From contig CM066735.1 of assembly GCA_033961575.1 (NCBI GenBank), forward strand, positions 38,273,501 to 38,337,500: DNA of 64,000 bases, given 5' to 3'. Source of the stretch: Aselliscus stoliczkanus (lineage: Eukaryota; Chordata; Mammalia; Chiroptera; Hipposideridae). Below are positions 23,030 to 34,896 of this stretch, one piece after another; the stretch's first letter is position 1, and every line of letters begins with the position of its first letter. The notes below the pieces were generated by a model that saw only the letters and a program-made list of their open reading frames with translations, was not told where the DNA came from and made no database searches. The position numbers were made by a program, and so were the translations under genes.

Positions 23030-23612
23030 GAAAGAATGGAACAAATGATATAATAATCATCGGGGCTAACACATAGAAAAAGAGACAACCAGACATTATG
23101 TAGTTTCTGGTAGAATTTCAACCACCACCTTTGAAGTAGTCTTTCAAAAAATCAACTGTAAATCTGATCAAAATTTTAGATATAACTACCGATTTATCAG
23201 AAAAACTATAAGAGAAGGAACATACGAAGCCACACCAAATGGAATTAATCAGTAATACCCAGACTGAGAACCTGTAGGAAAGAACAACCTAGCTGTAAAA
23301 ACAACTCAGATGTAAGAAAAAAATGATAAAAGGATATTAAAGAATTATTATTTAAAATATTAGGTGGGAACCTGAAAGTGTGGCTAAATAAAAAACTAAC
23401 AACAACAGAATTTTGTATTTTAGAGGAGCATCTAAATTATGTATGGATGAGGTGAAATGATGTCTGGAATTTACTTTAAATGGCTCAGGGAAGGGATGGA
23501 GAGGAGTGGGGAATAAATAAAGCAATATGGGATAATTATATGATGGGGTTTTTTTTATACTATTTTCTCTATATTTGAAATTTCCCATCATTAAAAGTTT
23601 AAAAAAGGAGGA
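23030..23612 (+). mobile_element. Ancient L1M 3' end
   Basis: The later part carries the L1M 3' series: gagcatctaaattatgtatg, 'gatgaggtgaaatgatgtctgg', tggctcagggaagggatgg, ttatactattttctctatat and ttgaaatttcccatcattaa plus an AAAAAGTTT-like end. Orientation is plus. The 5' boundary is approximate. Confidence 0.65.
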
Positions 23613-24123
23613 GGAAGAGGAAGACAAGAATGGGAAGAATTAAGTCCAACTGGGGACCAGAGAGAAAGGAGCTTATTTTAGAATTTTTGGTTACCATTTC
23701 ATTCTTTTATGATGTCTCTGTAGAGCATAGAATTTTGCTTTGGATGGAAAGGGTGAAATCAATGATAAAAGGAAAACTGGCCAACATGCCTGAGAGAGTG
23801 AGAAAACTTATTTACAAATTTAACATAGCCAAGTTATATTCAGTAACAGTTCCAAAGATCTGTCATTTCCCCTACCCATCTGTTTAGGTTTTACATCCAA
23901 TATTCGTCACATTAAAATAAGGCAGAATTTTTATTCAAAGAAGTGGTTGATATATGCTGATAAAATGACTAAGTGTGGATGACTTACAGTACCATATAGA
24001 AAAATGGGCCTGGGACAGTTACTAATTGCATTTAACTGATACTAACATAGAGTCAACATAATTTTTCCTTAAATAAAGCAAAGATGTATTTTTCTAACAT
24101 AAAATTTAGATAGTCTAAAGATG
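23613..24123. other. Non-coding, no gene supported
   Basis: An 85-codon open frame at 23630-23887 has no recognisable domain. Confidence 0.4.
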
Positions 24124-24313
24124 CTAAGACTGCTCCATCATTATTACTAATGTCCCAAACTCCTTCATGTTTCTGATCCAAACATCAAATCCACACACTA
24201 AGTTGGAAGAAGGACATATTTCCCAGCTCATCAGCCCCATGTTGATGAAATGTTGAGGTCCTGTGCAGTCATCTCTATTTCCATTGCTTTGGCCACCATA
24301 ATCTGTAAAGCAG
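24124..24313 (-). other. Weak candidate exon with 3' splice site
   Basis: On the minus strand a run of 14 T followed by ccag (24331-24314) looks like a polypyrimidine tract and 3' splice site. It leads into a frame open for 63 codons to a stop at 24124. The product has Cys-containing segments such as DDCTGPQHF and CPSSNLVCGF. I do not recognise the family with any certainty. No good 5' splice site or partner exon was found. It may equally be a poly(T) run by chance or a decayed retrocopy. Confidence 0.2.
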
Positions 24314-24335
24314 CTGGAAAAAAAAAAAAAAGGTA

Positions 24336-27300
24336 GCATATTAATTCGGCAGATTTTCGTTTGGAACAATACAGAAGTTCACTTATTAAATAACAAACAA
24401 ACAAAAAACCAAAACATTGCATATCGAATAAGCAATTGGACTCTGAGGCACAGAACCCAGGCCCTACTCTGATGGGTGATATCCCTTTTCTTTTGTTTCC
24501 TGCCAAGAAACGCTATCTTATATCAGTACTTAAAACAAAAAAAGTTCTACTTGCATGTCTTTTTAGGATCAATATTGATAGACGCTATGGGAGATAACAT
24601 TTTTGGAATTGTAACAATACAGAATTCTTTGAAATATTTTAATAACACCAGAATATGGGAAAACTGAATTTCATTCTAAGAATTTGAGGTTGACTTAACA
24701 ACCGAGTCTCTACTAGATGGATTTGATCTCATCATAATGTCTTTTCAGGGAAAATCATCCGTGGCTTGGAAATGTGTTTTATAAAAAAATTACTGGCTAT
24801 CCTTTTTTGGGAATGTTGTTGTCCGTGTCTAATGAAATTATCTGATCTTCTAAAGCTGTACACTTTTGAATGTCTCTGCATGGCCAGGCTCTTTGATGAT
24901 TTTGAAGATAAGGAATTCAAATAATAGAAAACTGCTTACCATGCAAATGTTACCTACCTATAGCAATGCTAATGATTTTTGTTCTTAGCAATGCTAATGT
25001 TTCTTGTTCTTGGTAATGCAGATGAAATTTGTCTTGTAGAAATTATAGATCCCTATAATTCAAATTTCTATCTGAGCTGGTTTTGACATTTGAGCGATTT
25101 CCCCATTCATTAATGAGTTAAATAAAACCTTTGATAGGTTGTCATTTTATATTTGAATGACAATTATGAGTTTACCTTCTTGAAAATTAGTATGAACAAT
25201 TTTAGAGACCCCACTGAGTAGCTCAAATAGACTCACTTGGTATTCAAGTTAAGTGTCTTGCAGAAGTAGGACCACTGCATTGTTTATCTTGGCTCCCACA
25301 ATGAATCTAGGTGGCAAGAGAACTTTAATAGTTCGGTGTTTCTCTAGTATTTCTCCCTGTCTCTTAATTTTGCAAATTAATCACAAATTATTATTTTTTT
25401 AAGTTATTATTTTTCATGTTTGGACATTTTCAGTATTTTACAGGGAAGATGCTTCTATTTTTCTTTTTTTTCCAGGAAGCACATTTGAACACTAGGTTGA
25501 CATTTAAATTTGGTTCAATTTACATAACATTTTCTAGGGACTAGAAAACAAACTTCAAAGAAGAAATTTGAATCCTTTTTATGTATCACAATATCCAAAA
25601 AGATAACCAAATATATCATTAGCTTATTTCTCTATTTCCCTAATAATGCTTTGCTTTTTTTTTCTTTTTTGCTTTTTTTGTGGGTGTGCAATTAGACGGA
25701 TTACTTCTTCTATCAGATATGAGAAAATTCTGAAGACAGTTTACAGAGTTTATTTTCAATTACATGTTTTATCTGCCTTATGTGTGTGGAAACAGGTTGG
25801 GAAAGGCTAAAAGGAGTTTTACTTTCCTGTTTGTGATTGTTTCAGACTAGTAGAGTTATGATGCGAACCATTGGTTTTAAAAGAAAAACTTTTAAAGAAT
25901 AAACTCTGCAGTGAAATCTTTGTGGAACTTCTGAATATTTCATTCACACTTGCTCAAACATCTTAAACCACATTATCATAAGGAATTCATAGACCTTTAC
26001 TACAATATGGAGTTATGAAGCGTCTTTTCACATTTGGAGAAATGTAAAGAAAATGCATTTTTAAAAGTAGTATGTTTTTATTTTGCCAACCACTTTCTTA
26101 CAAACATTAAGGAAGATTATATATGACTCAGGACACTGCAGTTATTGTCTGCTTTTGTTTTCCTGAAGAAAAAAAGTTTTGTGCCGTAGGTAAAGGTGTC
26201 TTTTTCCCATGTATTTACGTTACCTAATGTTATGTTTCTAGTTCTTATTTACCTGGTCTGAGAACAGAGTCAGGGGACACAGGGTGTGCAGGATATATTT
26301 TGTTTATTCCTCCAGATCTATTTTCCACTCTTCTTCACTCTCCCTTCTGCCTTAGAGGATGATGTGTAGACTAAACAATGGGCTCCTTTAACCTTGCACT
26401 TCCAGTTCGGTTTAGCCAATGGGGTAGCATAGCAGGAGACTGATTATGGAATCAGTTTGGCCATTTACTTCTCCGGTTCCATCATGCACAGGTTTAACTG
26501 TGTTTACCAACTGTGGTTTCTTCCTTTCAACTGACCCTTTTGATAGCATTCTGTCTTTCAAGGCATGGTGATGGCTCTTCGCTTTTGTCATTTGCACCTT
26601 GGGTGGACTTGTAATATTCTCTGTGGTTTCCTCATACCTTTATATGTGGTTCTTCTATTAAATTATTCTCAAAGTATTTACATTTAAATGTAACATCCGG
26701 TTCCTGCCAAATTTGACAAAGAAACAAACAAAAGGGACTCCCTGGTTAATAACAGCCTAAATATCTACAGGTAAATTTTATTGAACCAAATTCCAGTCAG
26801 TGAGTATTCAGTGAGAACTTGTGAAACAACTAAGTTCTTCTTGGAAATGGAGGCAAGGATGTGGAGGTAGAAGCTAGAAGAGCAAAACAGCGTCCAGTAC
26901 GTGCCCTCAGACAGCACAAAACACCATTTACATTTGTATTTTCCAACTTTATTTTACCTGCCATCCTCTTCCATATTTACTTGAAGATGTTTGTCTTCTT
27001 TTCTAACTTGTAAAAACTTTATTAGTAGATAATATATTATCTTTCATATACACCACAAACCATTTTGATGATGTTGACAATGGTGCATATTTCCCATTGT
27101 ATGGCTCTAAAAATGTTCATATCTTGTAAATGTGATGGTTCCGTACCAGAAACTTAAGTCTCACAGGTCACATTAATGTAAAACTGAACTTTTCTTTCCA
27201 AATGTACCTGTACTCTTCTATCGCCCTTACTGCCTCCAGACCCTAGGACTAGAATATGATACAAAAATTCTTCTCTCTCTTCTGATTAGTGAACTTCTGC

Positions 27301-27639
27301 TTCTCTAGTGGAATTCTTCATTTCTATTTGTTGAGAATTTTAGACTAGTCATTACCAGAGCTTGAAGCAAAGTAAGTAAACAAAGAAATAAATAAAATAT
27401 CACATATTCAGAAATATTCATGTTTCATATCATTATGACATGACTCTCTAACTATGTTTTTACCTTATTGATCAAGAGAAGGAAAAATAACACAAATTTT
27501 TAAAAATTAAAATTCTAGAAAAGAAAAGCAGTGTCTTTTCCCTAAAATATTTAGCTTAACATATAAACTCAAATCATGAAAACTGTGTAGAGACAGATTA
27601 ATGCACGAGAGCAAAAAATGTAGACAATGACTGTAATAC
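24336..27639. other. Long non-coding stretch
   Basis: Apart from the 25-bp tandem repeat annotated inside it, I see no gene. The block 26280-26640 may be an old interspersed repeat, since its text is less AT-rich than the surroundings and ends near an attaaattattctc motif, but I cannot name it. Confidence 0.4.
24961..25024. repeat. 25-bp tandem repeat, about 2.5 units
   Basis: Unit tagcaatgctaatgattttt-gttct (24961-24985) recurs at 24986-25010 with two differences, and a partial third unit (tggtaatgcagatg) follows. It is a small local minisatellite. Confidence 0.75.
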
Positions 27640-28560
27640 AAGACTTTAAGTAAACCTGAGGCAGACAGATGTACTGTTCAACAAATGTATTTTGAAACAA
27701 TGTGTTGAACTTTGGCAAAAATAAAAAGCGGGGTTTACACTTGTGCAAAGATGAATTCCAAATGTGGTAATGATTTAAATATAAGAAACCATAAAGTAGA
27801 GGAAACAAAGAAACAAACAAACATGGGAGATTTCTTTCATAAATTCATGAGAGTAAGTCTTTATACATTTGACACAAATATTCAGAAGCCATAAAAAGAC
27901 TGATAATGTTAATGATGTGAACCTCAAAAGCTACAACATGACAAAAGAAAAAACACACTCAAAAGATGAAGACCAACTGGAAAAATATCATGACTAATAT
28001 CATACTCAAGTACTCCCAAATATAGAAAGCAAATCCCCAAAGAGGTAAAAGAGCCAATAGGAAAAATAGGCAAAAAATAAGAAGAAATTAGTCATAGGAA
28101 AGGAAATATGATTTTAAGCATGGGGGAAAAATGCAAAATCTCACTCATAAGAGAAATACAAATTGAAACTACAGTACTATTCCATTTTAATCCATCAGGC
28201 TGTCAAAACCTAAAAGCTTAATAACCTACAATATTGGTAAAATCGAGAACGGATGGACTGCTATCTTTCAAGATACTGACTCATCTAATAGCCTATATAA
28301 ATGGCTGTCCATTATGTAACTCCAGTTGTGTGACAGGGATTCCTTTAAGGAGTGGGTGTTGGGGGAGTGGGGGCTGGCATTCTCATACATCTCTGTGATA
28401 GTGTAAAGTGTTATAAGGACAATGGAGGGTGACTCTACAATTTCGACAAAAATTTAATATGTGTACATCTTTGTGACAGCAATTCTTCTGGAGCTCCTTG
28501 TTCATGTATACTAGCTCATATACAAAGTAGCTTATGTACATGTCTTTTGATTATGTCATT
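27640..28560 (+). mobile_element. Ancient L1M ORF2 fragment
   Basis: The series gatttaaatataagaaacca, aaacatgggagatttctttc, attcagaagccataaaaaga, agccaataggaaaaatagg, ctcactcataagagaaatac and aaattgaaactacagtacta follows plus-strand L1 ORF2 in order. Many stops and indels make it non-coding today. It fades into L1-like text with ctcatacatctctgtgatag near 28380. Confidence 0.75.
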
Positions 28561-28645
28561 ATTTCCAATAGCAAAAGGTTAATTCTAGTTAAGTAACATA
28601 AGAGATTTCCCTGCAATGAGATACTAATAACCGCAAATAAAGGAG

Positions 28646-29200
28646 TATGTCGTGTTCCTGCACGATAGAGCAGGTGGGAGTGGAGAAGGGATGGTGAAAG
28701 GTTAAGGGAAAAAGAGAGAGACACAAAATAGGAGAGCAAACAGTTCGGGGCCAGGGACTTCAGCCTCGTGGACTGGAGCCCCAAATCCAGCCTGACTGAT
28801 CCTTTTATTATTTTACACATAAGCCAGGGTCAATGTAGCTTCAATGGTCTTTGAGTCTCACACCCAAGAATTAACTTCCAGGCCTAATTTCCCAAACCTG
28901 CAAACTGCCATTACCAGTGGCCCCATGTGGTTATTGTCATGTACCTCTTAAGAGACAGAAGCTTCCTCTGCCAAGCCTTACTGATAAGAATGCAGGGAGG
29001 ACAGGTATTATCATATCAATAGGTCATTTCACAGGCAGGCTGCCAGAACCTGAAGCAAGGGGTTCATGCCCCTTTTCCCCTCTCCCTGATTTCTCCCATG
29101 GCACCCACTTGAACCCACTGGCACCCGCACTACCACATCTGACTTAGGTTGTCCCTCTCGTGGGATCTTACCCATTACTGACTGACCGGCCATCCTTTGG
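28646..29200 (+). mobile_element. Possible ERV LTR with primer-site-like end
   Basis: A GC-richer block starts near tgtcgtgttcctgcacgata and may end at gactgaccggcca (about 29195). Directly after it, tggtgccaagtgggga resembles a retroviral tRNA primer-binding site in form (TGG-TGCC...GGGA), though it does not match one exactly. Length (~550 bp) suits an LTR. No gag, pol or env text follows. Open frames in it (28917-29147 and the minus-strand 29029-29319) are not recognised proteins. Confidence 0.3.
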
Positions 29201-29339
29201 TGCCAAGTGGGGATATATACAGTAAGCATAATATTGAAGTTATGATGTGTCTTTACGGAGAGGTGTATGGAGGCAGACACTAAGGCTATATTGTGACAGA
29301 AGTAGAAAGTTCTATGCATCTTGATAGGAAAAGATGTCC

Positions 29340-29361
29340 CAATATATTATATATATATAAA
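29340..29361. repeat. Short AT microsatellite
   Basis: A brief tatatatatata run. A second imperfect ATA-rich run lies near 29415-29440. Confidence 0.6.
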
Positions 29362-29548
29362 AAAATGAGTGTAGTGTGCTACTAGTTGTATAAAAGGAAA
29401 GGGAAAACAGACTATATAGATAAAATATATATATAATACACACATAAAAAAAGATCACTGACAGGAAGGAAAAAGTAAATAACAGTGGTTGACCTGTTGG
29501 GTGGAGGTACTAAACAAGTGGCTTTAGATCAAGGATTGAAAGGTATCT

Positions 29549-29905
29549 TAGTCAGCTTGAACTGTTAAGACAGAATACCAAAGACTGGGTGGTTTGAACA
29601 ACAAAATTTATTTCTGACAGTTTTTGAAGCTGAGAAGTCTAAGGTCAAAGCTCTAGCAATTATGTGTGGTGAAGGCACTCTTCCCAGTTTGCAGATAGCC
29701 TCTTCTCATTGTATCTTCACATGGCTAAGAGATATATGGTCTCTTCTTACCCTAGAAAAACACAGATTCCATCATGGGGGTTCCACCCCATGACCTCATC
29801 CAAACCCAATTACCTCCCAAGGGCCACCCTTCCAAACAACACTGCATGGGGATTAGGACTTCAACATATGAATTTGGGGAGACACAAACATTTAGTACAT
29901 AGAAG
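29549..29905 (+). mobile_element. Ancient LTR-type mammalian repeat
   Basis: The series cttagtcagcttgaactgtt, gactgggtggtttgaacaac, aaatttatttctgacag, ctgagaagtctaaggtcaaa, tatcttcacatggctaagag, catgacctcatccaaaccca and ttaggacttcaacatatgaa is a very common mammalian interspersed repeat of LTR type. I do not assign a family name. Open frames of 104 codons (plus) and 81 codons (minus) are inside it and are artefacts. Confidence 0.75.
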
Positions 29906-30083
29906 AAGGGAACTTTACACTGTGCACCTTTTAATACTTTTGATGTTTGAAATTTGTGAACATTTATTACCCATTCAAACATTGAAAATGCAAACATTAT
30001 CCCACAATAATAGAGATGGGTAGTATCACATCAAGAGTCAAAACCTGAATGAATAGGTGACAGAGAAGAGTACCAAAATTTTA

Positions 30084-30261
30084 AAGAAAGGCCATTATTT
30101 TCTTTTTTTTTTTTAGCTGAGCCATTCTGCCACCTGTTGGTAGCTCAGTAGCTGCTCAGCTCAGGCTAGGTATCCAACCGGCAACACTGTTGCTCAGAGC
30201 TCCCACTCTTGAGTGAACTCTTAACCAACTGAGCCACTTGGCCGGCCCAAGAAAGGCCATT
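30084..30261 (-). mobile_element. Family B SINE with exact 13-bp duplication
   Basis: A full-length minus-strand copy at 30097-30248: a T tract, agctgagccattctgccacc, gttggtagctcagtagctgc, then the head cttaaccaactgagccactt and ggccggccc. The target duplication aagaaaggccatt is exact at 30084-30096 and 30249-30261. Confidence 0.92.
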
Positions 30262-31144
30262 CTTTTGTAAACTATTGTTCCCATTGAACTTGCTACCAGC
30301 TTTTAGCCATCATTCAAAAGGGTTAGGTTTTGTTTGCAGATAAACATTTTCTCATTAAAATCATCATATTTCCCCCCAAACCTGGGGTTTTTATTAAAAA
30401 TTTAAACTATTCCAAAAATTTGTATTTAAATGGTTCCATAGATTATGAAAGCCAACTATCTGTATGTTTTAAAGATGCAGATATGAAGAAAAGGCAAATT
30501 GTTAGTGAATTATTAAAACAAAACAACAACAAAAACAAGAAAGAAACAAACAAACAACCCTCCCCCCTCCCAAACATCATTCTATAGGTAATGCGTTGTT
30601 GTGTTTCTTATGAGCTGGAAGCCCCAGATGGTCAAGCATTCTGGAGAGCTTAGGTCATGATGAAGAGTAGGTGGTGATAGGAAGTGGTATTTTGGGGGAT
30701 TTGAACTGAAGGAAGCACTGAATCATTTTGCCCCACAACATCCTATTTACATATGAGTGTATTTCTGTCTGCCATGAATACAGAAAGGAAAAGAGAGAGA
30801 ATGCTATGTATTTCTACATTTGTCATGTTACACATGGTTACTCACAGGGGTTTCCCTCTCTTTTAAAATGGGAAATGCGCATATGCACTTAAAAGTTCAT
30901 AGAGGGAAAAATAAAGCGTTTCAGAATAAATGATTCCAGAATGAATATCTGAGCAGGGTGACAACAGGTATACTGTGTAAATTATATCTGAAAATTTTAT
31001 TGGAAACAGGAGTGTTGGGTTTATAAACATAAAAATCTAAATAAGTCAACAAATTCCGAAACGTTTGGAAATAATTCTTTCTATAGTCACAGGTCATGAG
31101 GACTAAGACCTTTGCCAGCAAAATCTTAGGAGACTGTGAGAAAA

Positions 31145-31148
<4 letters not shown>
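30262..31148. other. Non-coding, nothing recognised
   Basis: No supported gene or repeat. Confidence 0.45.
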
Positions 31149-31233
<85 letters not shown>

Positions 31234-31242
31234 AACACACAC
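31149..31242. repeat. Compound (TA)n(CA)n microsatellite
   Basis: About 20 TA units pass directly into about 16 CA units and then imperfect CA text. An 88-codon open frame running through it encodes an alternating Ile-Tyr then Thr-His string and is an artefact of the repeat. Confidence 0.95.
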
Positions 31243-32405
31243 AGAAGGTGCCAAAAAAATATATACACATTTTTAAGAGATATTATCTCTGCTCAGGCAG
31301 TATTTTGCCATAATCAGAAGTGTCTGGATGCAGATGGTAACCACTTTGAGCACTTCTTGTAATTGCAGAAGTCAAACGTGACTTGTATTCATCTTTTGTT
31401 ATCAGTGCATATTAAGTATTGCATTACTAATACAGTTTTTTCCTGTCTTAAAATGTCTATACATTTTTTTTGTCTCTCTCTGTCTCTGTCTCTGTCTGCC
31501 TGCCTGTATTTGGTTTTAATATGGATGTCAAACATGGCTTACTCAGAGAACAGATTTTATAAAAAATGTTATCAGCCAAATGTCCCCATTCTGCTGTCAG
31601 TATCCTTCCAACACATAAACAGAAAACAACTTCTAAAGAAAGATAGAGGATAAAGGGTACAAATCATTAAAAATCTGTCTGTAGGTCAGTGTTTATTCTT
31701 TGTCATAACAGTATCCTTCAAAGTTCACCTTTAAGAATTCTTGCCACTTTACAATATTCAGGGAATTCCGCTAAACAATGAAAATCTAGCTTTTATTAGA
31801 CTTTTTTTCTGACTGGGATCATTTCTCCCTATCTAATTTAGGAGAGCATGAAAACGAATCTCAAATTCCATGATTTAATACAACTCCTTTTCTATGTTGT
31901 CTGTAGACTAGAAAGTCTAACGTGGTTGAAAGACTTTACATATACCTGCTGTTTGATCTATATTCAAATTCATGACAGCTAACTTCCAGGGATCCAAGAG
32001 TGCTACGTTCAGCTTTATGATATTTGCCTAGTCATTGGGCACTCCCCCCATCTTCTTTGTCCTTAATTAATTTCCTTCATTTTTCAAGTATACTGTGTAA
32101 GCACCTTAAACATCCTCCAATTACCATAGAAGACTTCTCCAGGCATTGCCTAATTTTGTTATTCCCTTTGCAGAAACATGTAACATAGGTGTAGTCAAGG
32201 TTTCTGGACTTAATTTTACCTCATACTTTCTAACCAAATGCAATCAGGCTTATTTTCCACTGATACTTCTCTTATCCAGGTCACCCATTTTTCCATTGTC
32301 AAATCCAGTGGTAAATTTTAGCCTTCCTACTCTGCATATCAAGCAGCATTTGACAGGATTTTTTGCACTTTATTTGTTAAACACTTTCTTCATATGTCTT
32401 CTAGG
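31243..32405. other. Non-coding, nothing recognised
   Basis: A short CT-rich run (tctctctctgtctctgtctc, about 31471-31505) is the only notable feature. No gene is supported. Confidence 0.45.
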
Positions 32406-32406
32406 A

Positions 32407-32545
32407 TATCACTCCTTCATTTTTTTTTTTTTTTTTTTGAGGGCAGTGTCACTGGCCCTCATATGTGGGGACCTGAACCGGGGCCGCTGACTTCCCAAGC
32501 CAGTACTTAACCACTGTGCCACTCGGCTGGCCCTATCACTCCTTC
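32407..32545 (-). mobile_element. Family A SINE with exact 12-bp duplication
   Basis: A minus-strand copy at 32419-32533: a T tract, gagggcagtgtcactggccc, tgaaccggggccgctgac and gccactcggctggccc. The target duplication tatcactccttc is exact at 32407-32418 and 32534-32545. Confidence 0.93.
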
Positions 32546-34488
32546 TTAATTCCCCTATTATTAATACTTTATTGGTCTCACTTTTCTCAACTTTATATAT
32601 CAGAGAGGACCAGGGGCTCAATTTTGGATCTGTGCTCTAGTAAACTCATTCTAAACACAATCTCTTGTATACCATGATTTTACATTCTATCTATTCCTGA
32701 GAACTACATGTAAATCAACAGATTGGGCTTGTACCTGAAATGCAAGACATCAACTTCTATAGTACCCTTGGGTAGATAAGCGGTATTCAAAATTTCACAT
32801 GTAAGATGCACAAAACTAGCTTCTTGGCTTTGATCACTGCTTCCCCATAAAGTAGTTTATCTCTTGGTCTTCAACGTCTCAATAAACAGCAACTTTGATT
32901 TTCCATTTGCTTAGACCAAAATTGTTTACAACCACTTGTCTCTTTTTTTCTCACCTGCCACATGTAATCCTCTAACACACTAAGAATAGAGCACAGGGAC
33001 AGATGCTCTGTGCCTCAGAGCCTCTCACTGCTTTCTCCTTTGACAGTAACGCTCGTCCCCCAGTAGACATACAGTTCTCTCTGATTCTTCCTTAGGTTGC
33101 TGACCACATATCACAGTGTACGTTTTCTTTCCTGAATGATCTGTAGATAAAGGCACTTCTCTAATCAGACTTCTAGGCATCCTCCTCTCCCCTCCCCTGC
33201 CCTTCCCTCCCCTCCTCCCTCCCTCCCTCAGCTCCCTCTTTCACTTTCTTCCTTCCTCTCTTTCTTCCTGATAAATGTAAATTAAAAGTGAGACACCAGT
33301 AGGCATCAGAACTTAAGTCCCATGAATAAGTAGACAATTTGGAGAGGTTTAGATTTCTCTTGTTGCTTGGATTTGGTGTTTTGAGGCAATGCTACATAAA
33401 TTTCAAGTGAAGACTTCATTCCATAGAACAGCAGTTATAAAGCACTCTGAACTTTTAGGCCCAATTTTACTCCTGAGATAGAAACATATATTCTGCCTTT
33501 TTTTTCCCCTCACAGTTTCAGTATTTCTCATCCTAAGGCTCACCCCACTTTTCTCTCTGCTTCCCGTTTCTCTCCTGTTTTATCTTTTATTTATGCTTGC
33601 ATGTTTCCCTCTGCTTAGCAGTACCAAGCACATGCAGGCAGATTGAAATGAATTGCACTTTCCAATAGTTAGTCTTTGACAGTGTTTCAAGCAGATGAGG
33701 TTATAGAAATGTCTGTGGTTGTAAAGCCTACATGAAATATCCTTCCTAGAGACCTTAAACTAGCTATTAACCTTGGCCAGACATCTTGCTTCTGGGTTCC
33801 TGGCACACTGGCAAGAAATCATGTGTGGTTTAAAAAAAAAAAAAAATACTACTATTAGAAAGAGCTGCTGTGTTTCTTATAGTAACAAATGTAAGAAGAG
33901 AGATCACCCTATTAACTGGTTGATAAGTATTCTATAGAATAAAGGTCCAGGCACATTCTACAGCAAACTTCTGGCTTTGTGTTATATGCTTATTACTCTT
34001 TTAACCCATTTTCCAATAGGAAATTAAGACCTTTTTATTTGCATTCAAGTTCTTTCTGGATTTTGCTATTTTTTCTTTCTTTTTTTTCTGTGTTTTGTGA
34101 CAATATAGGCAGAAATAAAGGTCCTGTAGGTCATGCTGGGGATTAAGTCGCTTGATTCCTTTATAATTTAGCAGGAATTTACAACTGTGCCTCCCACTGG
34201 CAATTTATCAAACTACTTACACAAATGCAGCTTTTACTTTAATAGAGTAGAGCCTTGTGGTGAGCCAATTGATATATAGCTACAAAACACTTTGATTTTT
34301 TTTTCATTCAGATAAGTTTATTAAAAAGGTGGCATAATCATTTCAAAGAGACATACTCTGACAATGTCTTCTGCCAAAGAGATGAATCATTTTAGGGATC
34401 ACCACCTACCACATGTTCCATGTCACTGCTGAAATAGATATAACTTCTGACAAATAAATGATTTTTATAGAAGCAACCTTTTCCAATA
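32546..34488. other. Non-coding apart from the C/T tract
   Basis: I see no gene. Pyrimidine-rich text extends loosely on both sides of 33178-33271. Confidence 0.45.
33178..33271 (+). repeat. Polypyrimidine tract
   Basis: A nearly pure C/T run of about 90 bases (cctcctctcccctcccctgc, then cctccctccctccctc and tttctttcttcct-like text). Such tracts can adopt triplex-type structures in vitro, but nothing here shows a function. Confidence 0.8.
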
Positions 34489-34829
34489 CTTTAAAACGGG
34501 TTGGCAAACTGCGGCTCACGAGCCACATGCGGCCCTGTGGGTACGTTCCATTTCAAAAGTTTGCCGACCCCTGGAAGGACCAATCCTGTCCCTCACAACA
34601 ATTTAAAAATTATGCGAGAGACATAAATATATTTTTACATAATCAATATGATGTGAATAATATTCTGTAAAAATTTTATAAATGAAACTATGATAGTTTT
34701 ATTTTCATTTTCAATTTTACTTCAGAGCCACATGTATGTACCCAAAGAGCTGCATGTGGTTCTTGAGCAGCAGTTTGCCAACCCCTGGCGACTTTTCCAT
34801 CCCAAAGTTTGCCGACCCATGCTCTAAAA
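34489..34829. mobile_element. Fold-back hAT element with 8-bp duplication
   Basis: The element is 34497-34821 (325 bp). The left arm ttggcaaactgcggctcacg (34501-34520), with agccacatgcggcc after it, pairs with gctgcatgtggttcttgagc and agcagtttgccaacccctgg on the right (34749-34788). There are further internal and terminal gtttgccgaccc motifs, so the ends form a long inverted repeat. The 8-bp target sites ctttaaaa (34489-34496) and ctctaaaa (34822-34829) differ by one base, as expected for hAT. It is non-coding. The core (ccaatcctgtccctca; acttcagagccacatgtatg) is shared with 49444-49665. Confidence 0.8.
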
Positions 34830-34847
34830 TGTAATATGCAAAAAAAA

Positions 34848-34849
<2 letters not shown>

Positions 34850-34893
<44 letters not shown>
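34850..34893. repeat. (AT)n microsatellite
   Basis: About 22 AT units, 20 bp right of the fold-back hAT element. An overlapping minus-strand open frame encodes an Ile-Tyr string and is an artefact. Confidence 0.93.

Positions 34894-34896
<3 letters not shown>

Noticed and set aside
28917..29319. GC-richer frames on both strands that might suggest a gene or CpG island
   Set aside because: CpG is sparse and no promoter or exon structure is seen. A decayed LTR is a better explanation.
31096..31362. Open frame encoding an Ile-Tyr and Thr-His repeat protein
   Set aside because: It is generated entirely by the TA/CA microsatellite.
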